From NCBI GenBank assembly GCA_946481605.1, contig CAMLPA010000240.1, positions 1-5,693 on the forward strand: a DNA stretch of 5,693 nucleotides, written 5' to 3'. This document shows, in pieces, positions 1 through 5,693 of the stretch. The notes under the pieces are model-generated. The model had not been told where the DNA came from and did no database searches. It saw only the letters and a list, made by a program, of their open reading frames with translations. The DNA is from an uncultured Flavihumibacter sp. Lineage in GTDB: Bacteria; Bacteroidota; Bacteroidia; Chitinophagales; Chitinophagaceae. Position 1 is the first letter of the stretch; each line of letters starts with the position of its first letter. A program made the position numbers and the translations under genes.

Positions 1-846
1 GTGGTATTCAACCGTACCTGGCAGAAAGGAGATAAAGTGAGTCTGGAATTGCCAATGGAAGTGGAGAAGGTGCTGGCCAATGCAAAAGTGGAAGATGATA
101 AAGGACGCTTCGCATTGCAACGCGGCCCATTGGTGTATTGCCTGGAAGGTCCCGACAATACTGATAGTGTGGTACAGAATATTGTAGTGAACGAAAAAGC
201 ACCTGTAAGTTCACAGTTCAAAGAAGATTTGTTCAATGGCGTATTGGTGCTTTCCGCTAAAGGAAGTTCTACAAGCCGCCAGTTGAACTCCGATCAACTG
301 ATTAAGAAAGAGCAGGAAGTAAAAGCCATTCCTTATTACGCGTGGAACAACCGCGGACCGGGAGAAATGGTGGTATGGATTCCTTACCTGGAATCTGCCG
401 CCCGTCCAAAACCAGCGCCCACTATCGCTTCTAAAGCCAAAGTATCTGCCTCTGTACGCGACCGCAGGATGATGACGGCGCTGAACGACCAGTACGAACC
501 CAGGAACTCACTTGACAACAGTGCTGTTTATATGCATTGGTGGCCCAAAAAGAATACACAGGAGTGGATTCAGTACGATTTCAGTCAGCCCACCACCGTA
601 TCTGAATCGAGTGTTTACTGGTTCGATGATGGTCCGTTCGGTGGATGCCGTATTCCCGCTTCCTGGAAAGTGCTTTATAAAGATGGCGACAACTGGGTGC
701 CGGTAAAAACAACTGCTCCTTATGTAACGGAGAAAGACAAATACAATGTGGTGAAGTTTGAACCCGTTCAAACAACGGCGCTCCGCATCGAAATTCAATT
801 GCCGGAAGACCATGCCACCGGTGTACATGAATGGATCGTGAAATAG
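1..846 (+). CDS. GH127 family beta-L-arabinofuranosidase-like protein, C-terminal part (5' end outside window)
   Basis: The reading frame is open from base 1 and ends at TAG 844-846, leaving 281 residues of a longer protein. The GTG at base 1 is simply where the window begins and not a credible start. Residues 35-53 (GRFALQRGPLVYCLEGPDN) and 110-127 (IPYYAWNNRGPGEMVVWI) match the conserved beta-sandwich region that follows the catalytic barrel in GH127 (DUF1680) proteins. Characterised members remove beta-L-arabinofuranose using a zinc-bound Cys nucleophile. That Cys cluster and the catalytic Glu lie upstream, so activity cannot be judged here. Residues about 140-281 look like a discoidin/F5-8C-type sandwich: an aromatic patch (HWW near 178), a Y-W-F-D-D-G-P-F-G-G-C-R-I-P stretch near 207-220, and a closing segment with alternating hydrophobic residues. 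This could bind sugar. The next gene starts 31 bases downstream, suggesting an operon. Related families GH146 and GH142 share parts of this fold, so the exact family and linkage remain open. Confidence 0.85.
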   Translation: MVFNRTWQKGDKVSLELPMEVEKVLANAKVEDDKGRFALQRGPLVYCLEGPDNTDSVVQNIVVNEKAPVSSQFKEDLFNGVLVLSAKGSSTSRQLNSDQLIKKEQEVKAIPYYAWNNRGPGEMVVWIPYLESAARPKPAPTIASKAKVSASVRDRRMMTALNDQYEPRNSLDNSAVYMHWWPKKNTQEWIQYDFSQPTTVSESSVYWFDDGPFGGCRIPASWKVLYKDGDNWVPVKTTAPYVTEKDKYNVVKFEPVQTTALRIEIQLPEDHATGVHEWIVK

Positions 847-877
847 GAACACCAATCATCACCTTATAACCTCACGG
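847..877 (+). other. 31-base spacer between GH127 and GH51 genes (no promoter or terminator seen)
   Basis: This short spacer has no TAnnTTTG element, no hairpin and no purine-rich Shine-Dalgarno motif before ATG 878. That fits co-transcription of the two arabinofuranosidase genes and the usual lack of Shine-Dalgarno sites in Bacteroidota. Confidence 0.55.
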
Positions 878-3439
878 ATGCAATACCGGAATATATGCAT
901 GGCGGCGCTGTGCGCGCAAACTTTGCTCAGTTGCATGGATGTTACCGCCCAGCAAAGGGCATCCATGGTGATCCACACGGGAACAGTAAAAAACACGGTT
1001 TCGCCCAACCTGCACGGGATATTTTTTGAAGAGATCAGTCATGGGGGAGAAGGCGGCTTATATGCTGAAATGATCCAGAACAGGGGATTTGAAGAAAGCC
1101 GCCTGCCACCTGGCACCACGTTGGAGAACGGTTTCATCGTTCCGAACCGCACGCCACATTACAACCTGAATGGTCGGGCCTCCGACTGGCGCATGCCCTG
1201 GCGTAAAACGGAACACCCTTACTGGCGGTTGAACGCCGCGCCAGATGCGCAAATCAATATTCGCGTTACGCAGGAAAATCCACTGAACACGGCTACGCCA
1301 AATTCGATGGAAGTACAGGTGAAAAAACTCAGTACCTCCGGAAAGAACGATCTTTTAAATGAAGGCTTCTGGGGTATCAACGCAAAAAAAGGAGAACAGT
1401 ATAACCTGAACTTTTATGCCCGTTCCGCAGGCGATTACGCTGGTCCGCTTACCGTGGCACTGCAATCGGAGGACGGAACAATACTGGCCGCACATACTTT
1501 TAATGCCGTTAAAGATACCCAATGGAAAAAGTACAGTTGCGCCTTAACCCCCAATGCTACCGATGGTAAAGCACAATTCGTTTTCCGCTTTGGCAGTACA
1601 GGGAAATTATGGATCGACTTCGTATCTCTTTTTCCGAAAGAAACCTTCAAAAACAGGCCCAACGGGCTTCGTAAGGATCTGGCGCAGTACCTTGCCGATC
1701 TGAAACCGGCATTTGTACGGTGGCCGGGAGGGTGTTTTGTGGAAGGTATTAACGTGGAAAGTGCACCCAACTGGAAGACCTCTATTGGTCCGGTAGAAAA
1801 AAGACCAGGCACCTTCAGTGTATGGGATTACTGGTCCAGTGATGGCTTCGGTTACCACGAGTTTCTCCAGTTCTGCGAAGATATTAATTCGGATGCCCTG
1901 TATGTGTTCAACGCCGGTGTTTCCTGCGAATTCAGAAGTGGTACGTTTATTCCCGACGCTGAACTGCAACCGGTGATCGATGATGTACTAGACGGAATCG
2001 AATATGCCATTGGTCCCGTTACTTCCAAATGGGGGAAGGTGCGCGCCGCTAATGGCCATCCCAAACCTTTCCCTTTAAAGTATGTGGAAGTGGGCAACGA
2101 ACAGCATGGCCCCTGGTATGCAAAACGGTACAATAAATTTCATGATGCCATCAAAAAGAAATACCCCCAACTGAAGATCATCTCCAGCATGGGCATCGGG
2201 GACATCAACCGGCACACACTCGATAGTATTCATACCACTGATATTGCGGATGAACATGCTTATAAAGCCGCGTGGTGGGCCTTTTCCAACTACAATCATT
2301 TCGACCGCTACAAACGCGGGGATTATGAAGTGTATGTGGGAGAGTATGCCACCAATGGTGGTGTGGGAAGCGGGAATATGCTCGCGGCGCTGAATGATGC
2401 CGTGTACATTCTCGGGATGGAAAACAATGGCGATCTCGTGAAAATGTCGAGTTACGCGCCACTTTTCGAAAATGTGCATACACGCCATTGGCCCGTAAAC
2501 CTCATCAATTTCAATGCTGCGCAAAGTTTCGCCCGGATATCTTATTATACCATTCAGATGATGAACCAACACCGGGCCGATCAGAACCTGAAAACGGAAC
2601 TGAAAATGATGGCCGGAGAAAATGTTCGTCCGAAATATGCCGGTAGTATTGGCCTGGCCACCTGGGACACAGAAACCGAATACTGCGATATAGAAGTAAT
2701 TGCTGATGGCAAAACGGTGTACAGGAGTGATTTCGACAACAAGCCGGGCGAGTGGAAAGCTGTCCGCGGCAAATGGGAGGTGAAGAATGGTGCAATGGCG
2801 CAAACAGCGCAGGGTGCACAACGGCTCAATATTCTTACGGGGCAGCATTTCGAAACGTACACCTTGAAGTTGAAGGCGCGGAAGATAAGCGGCTACAATG
2901 CTTTCATCATCCCTTTCGCGGTGAAAGATGAAAACAAACACCTCCGCGCACATATTGGCTCACACGTGAACAATAATTCCGCGTTCGAAATCGTGTCCGG
3001 AGAATCCGTGGCTGATGTAACGCCGCAACGCCGGCTTCCGGCGCCGATAGAAAACGGAAAATGGTACGATATACGGCTGGAAGTAGGTCCCGATAAAGTG
3101 GAGTGCTACCTTAACGACCGATTGCTGATGACTTACGAGGAACCCGCCAAACTCATTGGCCTTGCCGGGAAAGATGCCACCACCGGAGAAATGATCGTGA
3201 AGATGGTGAATGGACATGAAGAAGCCTGTACCACCGATCTTTTCCTGGATGGCTTTGAAGCGGCTTCCGGAGACGCGTATGTGTTGAGCGCTCCTGCATT
3301 GGAGGTGGAAAACAGTTTTTCTGCACCAAAGCAATACATCCCTGTAAAAACAGCATTGGACGCAAAAGGAAAGACTTTCTCCCACACTTTTGCACCTTAT
3401 TCCATCACTGTTTTAAGGTTGAAACCTGCGCGCAGGTAA
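878..3439 (+). CDS. GH51 alpha-L-arabinofuranosidase with CBM4/9-like module and inserted LamG-like domain (853 aa, complete)
   Basis: Predicted retaining alpha-L-arabinofuranosidase that releases terminal L-arabinofuranose from arabinan, arabinoxylan or similar glycans, acting in the periplasm or at the cell surface. ATG 878 is the first start after an in-frame TGA at 839-841, and no Shine-Dalgarno is visible. Residues 1-24 form an export signal. Cleavage may fall after VTA-24 (signal peptidase I), but LLSC at 16-19 is also a passable lipobox. The order is: N-terminal GH51 motif GIFFEE (47-52; E51 aligns with the substrate-binding Glu of the family), a CBM4/9-like sandwich (about 115-255), then the barrel with RWPGGCF (281-287), acid/base E408 in EVGNEQ and nucleophile E489 in YVGEY. 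A concanavalin/LamG-like segment (about 615-755) interrupts the C-terminal beta-sandwich, which resumes near 759 with TTGEMIVKMVN. At 853 residues it is much longer than the roughly 500-residue compact GH51 enzymes; the long form resembles plant and Bacteroidota members. Family call very sure, substrate not. Confidence 0.95.
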   Translation: MQYRNICMAALCAQTLLSCMDVTAQQRASMVIHTGTVKNTVSPNLHGIFFEEISHGGEGGLYAEMIQNRGFEESRLPPGTTLENGFIVPNRTPHYNLNGRASDWRMPWRKTEHPYWRLNAAPDAQINIRVTQENPLNTATPNSMEVQVKKLSTSGKNDLLNEGFWGINAKKGEQYNLNFYARSAGDYAGPLTVALQSEDGTILAAHTFNAVKDTQWKKYSCALTPNATDGKAQFVFRFGSTGKLWIDFVSLFPKETFKNRPNGLRKDLAQYLADLKPAFVRWPGGCFVEGINVESAPNWKTSIGPVEKRPGTFSVWDYWSSDGFGYHEFLQFCEDINSDALYVFNAGVSCEFRSGTFIPDAELQPVIDDVLDGIEYAIGPVTSKWGKVRAANGHPKPFPLKYVEVGNEQHGPWYAKRYNKFHDAIKKKYPQLKIISSMGIGDINRHTLDSIHTTDIADEHAYKAAWWAFSNYNHFDRYKRGDYEVYVGEYATNGGVGSGNMLAALNDAVYILGMENNGDLVKMSSYAPLFENVHTRHWPVNLINFNAAQSFARISYYTIQMMNQHRADQNLKTELKMMAGENVRPKYAGSIGLATWDTETEYCDIEVIADGKTVYRSDFDNKPGEWKAVRGKWEVKNGAMAQTAQGAQRLNILTGQHFETYTLKLKARKISGYNAFIIPFAVKDENKHLRAHIGSHVNNNSAFEIVSGESVADVTPQRRLPAPIENGKWYDIRLEVGPDKVECYLNDRLLMTYEEPAKLIGLAGKDATTGEMIVKMVNGHEEACTTDLFLDGFEAASGDAYVLSAPALEVENSFSAPKQYIPVKTALDAKGKTFSHTFAPYSITVLRLKPARR
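3424..3437. repeat. Perfect 14-base palindrome overlapping the end of the GH51 gene
   Basis: ACCTGCGCGCAGGT reads the same on both strands and covers the last codons of the arabinofuranosidase gene, with its final T being the first base of the TAA stop. As RNA it can form only a five-pair stem with a four-base loop. No T-tract follows, so it is not a convincing intrinsic terminator. It may be simply a consequence of the coding sequence Pro-Ala-Arg-Arg. Confidence 0.35.
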
Positions 3440-3483
3440 GGGAATCAGGCCAAAATCCAACTTCTTCACGCTAAAATCTGTTT

Positions 3484-3509
3484 ACTCCAAGCTGTGTTAT
3501 CTTGGTAGT
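3484..3509. repeat. Imperfect inverted repeat in the spacer before the S9 gene (possible operator or weak terminator)
   Basis: The arms are ACTCCAAG (3484-3491) and CTTGGTAGT (3501-3509), with a nine-base spacer. CCAAG/CTTGG pair perfectly, and ACT/AGT pair if one T (3506) bulges out. The right arm overlaps the first bases of the proposed -7 element, a typical place for a repressor site. Alternatively, as RNA it would be a short hairpin followed by four T residues (3509-3512), a weak intrinsic terminator for the upstream operon. The arms are short enough that chance cannot be excluded. Confidence 0.3.
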
Positions 3510-3513
3510 TTTG
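3506..3513 (+). promoter_or_regulatory. Putative Bacteroidota-type -7 promoter element for the S9 peptidase gene
   Basis: TAGTTTTG matches the Bacteroidota -7 consensus TAnnTTTG exactly and ends 24 bases before ATG 3538, which would give a leader of roughly 15-20 bases. The expected -33 element (TTTG or TTG about 19-22 bases upstream) is poor; only a TGTTTA stretch at 3479-3484 is near the right place. An eight-base match with two free positions can occur by chance, so support comes from its position in the only sizeable spacer of the window, directly before a gene. Confidence 0.5.
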
Positions 3514-3537
3514 AAAGACAACATAATACCCTTCTAA

Positions 3538-5693
3538 ATGATCTTTCGTTCCATGCTCGCGGTGGCGGCAGCATTATTGCTGAATGATGTCTCCGCTCAG
3601 ATAGCCCCGTATTTTCCTTCCGACCAGGAAATGGCGCAACGGTATGCGAATGCCGCTGTACGGGATAGTATTTCCAGGCAAACTGTTTTTAAGACGAGTG
3701 TAAACCCTCAATGGACGGGCCCTTCTGCATTCTGGTACGCCAACAGGCTGCCCGAGGGAAGAACGGAATATGTTTATGTTGAAACACAAAAAAACAAACG
3801 TATCCCTTTATTCGATGGGGATAAACTGGTTTCGGCACTGGAAACAGCTTCAGGTAAAAGTATTCCGAAGGACCGTTTCCAGCTCAGAAACATGTACGTT
3901 GCTCCCGGTGCGGCTTATGCGGTAGTGGAACTGGATGGAAATTTCTGGAAGATTAAACCCGCTGATTATACCGTGGAAAAAACGGATATCATGCCGAAAG
4001 ATACCATCACTTACCCGGGGTTATTGCGCACGCGTGGCCGGTGGGAATGGTTTAGGAGTCCCCGTGTTTCCCCCGATGGAAAATATACGGCGCTTGTCCG
4101 CGACAACAATATTTTCATTGAACCAACAGATGGCGGAGCTGCTGTACAATACACCACTGATGGCAACTCGGAAAAACCTTACGGCGACCTGGCATGGTCT
4201 CCCGATGGCAGTTACCTCGTAGGCTACCGGGTGCACCGGGTGGAAGACAAACCAGTTTATTACATCCTTACGGCGCAGGAAGGAACCTCAAGGGGAGAAT
4301 TGAAATCACACAACTACAAGCAACCCGGCGATGAATTTTCCACCTACGAGATGTACATCGTTAACCGTGAAAATAAAACGACACAAAAGGTAAATACCGA
4401 TGTGATCGATTTTTTCAGCGCCCCCAGGTTGCAGTGGTTTAAAAATATTCCCGGGAAATTCCTGTATGAAAGAGTGGACCGTGGACACCAGCGTTTCCGC
4501 ATCATTGAAGTGGATGCTGCCACCGCTTCCACACGGAATATCGTGGATGAAAAAACAAATACCTTCATCTACGAACAACGGATATTTACCCATTATATGC
4601 CCGATACCGGAGAAATACTGTGGGTAAGCGAAAAAGACGGTTGGCGCCACATCTACCTGGTGGATGGCAAGGCCGGAACCATTAAGAATGCCGTTACCAA
4701 AGGAGAATGGGTGGTAAGAAACATTGATAGTATTGATGTGAAGAAGCGTGAAATATGGTTCCAGGCGAGTGGTATGAATCCTGGTGAAGATCCTTATCAT
4801 ATTCATTATTACAGAATCGGCTTTGATGGAAAAAAACTGGTAGCGCTCACGCCGCAACCCGGCAACCACCGGTTGAGTTTTTCTCCGGATAAAAAATACT
4901 TCGTGGATACTTATTCCTCCGTGAATATTCCTCCGGTAAGTATTGTTGGACGTGTAGCGGATGGAAAAACCGTGCTGCAACTGGAGCAGGCCGATATCAG
5001 CAGGCACCTGGCAAAAGGTTTCCGTTTGCCCGAAGTATTTGTATCCAAAGCACGCGACGGTAAAACGGATATCTGGGGTGTGGTCTATTTTCCTTCCGAT
5101 TTCGATTCAACAAAGAAATACCCCATCATCGAAAACATTTATGCCGGTCCGCAGGATGCTTTCGTGCCGAAATCATTTACCCCAACGGGCGAGATGCAAA
5201 GTTTATCTGAACTGGGATTCATTGTGGTGCAGATTGATGGTATGGGTACCGCAAACAGGTCAAAAGCTTTTCACGATGTATGCTGGCAGAACCTTGCCGA
5301 CGCGGGCTTTCCCGACAGGATCGCATGGATGCGCGCACTGGCGGCCCGGTACCCGCAGGCAGACACGGCAAGGGTTGGATTGTACGGCACTTCTGCAGGT
5401 GGACAGAACGCACTCGGCGGACTTTTATTCCACCCCACCTGGTACAAAGCGGCGGTTTCCGCCTGTGGCTGCCACGATAACCGGGTAGACAAGCAGTGGT
5501 GGAACGAGCAATGGATGGGCTATCCCATTGGAAAGCATTACGAAGAGCAGTCTAACATCACCAACGCACATAAGTTAAAAGGTAAATTACTCCTTATCGT
5601 AGGAGAAGCGGATACCAATGTACCGCCGGAATCTACCTACCGCGTGGCGGACGCACTCATTAAATCGGGAAAAACATTCGATTTCCTGGCTGT
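3538..5693 (+). CDS. S9 family serine peptidase (DPP-IV N-terminal propeller plus prolyl-oligopeptidase-type hydrolase domain), 3' end outside window
   Basis: The frame is open from ATG 3538 to the window edge: 718 codons plus two bases. An in-frame TAA (3535-3537) abuts the ATG, so no earlier start is possible. Residues 1-20 are a clear signal peptide (cleavage VSA-20 before Q21), so the enzyme should be periplasmic or secreted. Residues about 100-470 form a DPP-IV-type beta-propeller, with SPDG/SPDK blade motifs at 178, 221 and 449 and the EKDGWRHIYL stretch at 365-374. The alpha/beta-hydrolase domain runs from about 500. It has an oxyanion-type Tyr535 (IYAGP), nucleophile Ser619 (GTSAGG, 617-622) and charge-relay Asp692 in ADTNVPP. 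The His is expected within about ten codons past the edge. Canonical DPP-IV specificity features are missing: no double-Glu motif in the propeller, and Ala620 after the Ser instead of Tyr. Peptidase activity is likely, but Xaa-Pro dipeptidyl specificity should not be assumed. It is separated by 98 bases from the arabinofuranosidase gene and probably has its own promoter. Confidence 0.94.
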   Translation, partial: MIFRSMLAVAAALLLNDVSAQIAPYFPSDQEMAQRYANAAVRDSISRQTVFKTSVNPQWTGPSAFWYANRLPEGRTEYVYVETQKNKRIPLFDGDKLVSALETASGKSIPKDRFQLRNMYVAPGAAYAVVELDGNFWKIKPADYTVEKTDIMPKDTITYPGLLRTRGRWEWFRSPRVSPDGKYTALVRDNNIFIEPTDGGAAVQYTTDGNSEKPYGDLAWSPDGSYLVGYRVHRVEDKPVYYILTAQEGTSRGELKSHNYKQPGDEFSTYEMYIVNRENKTTQKVNTDVIDFFSAPRLQWFKNIPGKFLYERVDRGHQRFRIIEVDAATASTRNIVDEKTNTFIYEQRIFTHYMPDTGEILWVSEKDGWRHIYLVDGKAGTIKNAVTKGEWVVRNIDSIDVKKREIWFQASGMNPGEDPYHIHYYRIGFDGKKLVALTPQPGNHRLSFSPDKKYFVDTYSSVNIPPVSIVGRVADGKTVLQLEQADISRHLAKGFRLPEVFVSKARDGKTDIWGVVYFPSDFDSTKKYPIIENIYAGPQDAFVPKSFTPTGEMQSLSELGFIVVQIDGMGTANRSKAFHDVCWQNLADAGFPDRIAWMRALAARYPQADTARVGLYGTSAGGQNALGGLLFHPTWYKAAVSACGCHDNRVDKQWWNEQWMGYPIGKHYEEQSNITNAHKLKGKLLLIVGEADTNVPPESTYRVADALIKSGKTFDFLA

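Noticed and set aside
1..3. GTG at base 1 as a start codon giving a 281-residue protein
   Set aside because: The translated sequence begins in the middle of a conserved GH127 accessory domain, so the gene clearly continues upstream of the window.
2075..2953. Open antisense frame of 292 codons inside the GH51 gene
   Set aside because: It lies wholly opposite a clear enzyme gene containing both catalytic Glu motifs, its translation shows no recognisable domain, and it has no promoter or spacing of its own. Long antisense frames arise commonly from codon bias in such genes.
3440..3480. Strong intrinsic terminator directly after the GH51 stop
   Set aside because: No stable stem followed by a T-run is present in this stretch; only the palindrome at the stop and the weak dyad further on were found.
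4306..5007. Open antisense frame of 233 codons inside the S9 peptidase gene
   Set aside because: It is opposite the conserved propeller region; the translation looks low in plausible protein features and matches no family I recognise.
4961..5488. Open + strand frame of 175 codons in another frame of the S9 gene
   Set aside because: It overlaps the hydrolase domain, whose reading frame is uninterrupted with conserved motifs on both sides, so neither a frameshift nor an overlapping gene is needed.
1..5693. tRNA, rRNA, CRISPR array, insertion sequence or phage-type feature
   Set aside because: About 98 percent of the window is covered by three long coding frames with consistent base composition. 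The two spacers (31 and 98 bases) hold no tandem repeats, transposase remnants or RNA-gene-like folds that I can see.

Overview
The window looks like chromosomal DNA of a plant-polysaccharide-degrading member of the Bacteroidota. A soil or rhizosphere relative of the Chitinophagaceae is my guess, but the family-level call is only inference. The support is: (i) three exported or export-associated hydrolases of kinds that are common there; (ii) no Shine-Dalgarno sequence before either visible start codon; (iii) a TAnnTTTG-type -7 promoter element, the Bacteroidota form, ahead of the third gene; (iv) signal peptides ending in A-Q.

Layout, all on the + strand: 1-846 is the C-terminal third or so of a glycoside hydrolase family 127 (beta-L-arabinofuranosidase-type) protein with a discoidin-like C-terminal domain. 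After 31 bases, 878-3439 is a complete 853-residue family GH51 alpha-L-arabinofuranosidase with a CBM4/9-like module near its N-terminus and a concanavalin/LamG-like sandwich inserted into its C-terminal domain. A 98-base spacer (3440-3537) holds a likely promoter and an imperfect inverted repeat. From 3538 to the window end runs a nearly complete S9 family (DPP-IV/prolyl-oligopeptidase clan) serine peptidase of 718 visible codons. It lacks only the last part of the hydrolase domain, including the expected catalytic His.

Function: the first two genes are close enough to be co-transcribed, and together they would remove beta- and alpha-linked L-arabinofuranose from plant glycans (arabinan, arabinoxylan, arabinogalactan, or the arabinosides of hydroxyproline-rich glycoproteins). 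The peptidase probably has its own promoter and may be an unrelated neighbour. A shared role on arabinosylated, proline-rich cell-wall proteins is possible but speculative. No RNA genes, mobile elements, CRISPR arrays or attachment sites were seen. I found no clearly new system. The points most worth a second look are the non-canonical substrate-binding region of the S9 peptidase and the split C-terminal domain of the GH51 enzyme.
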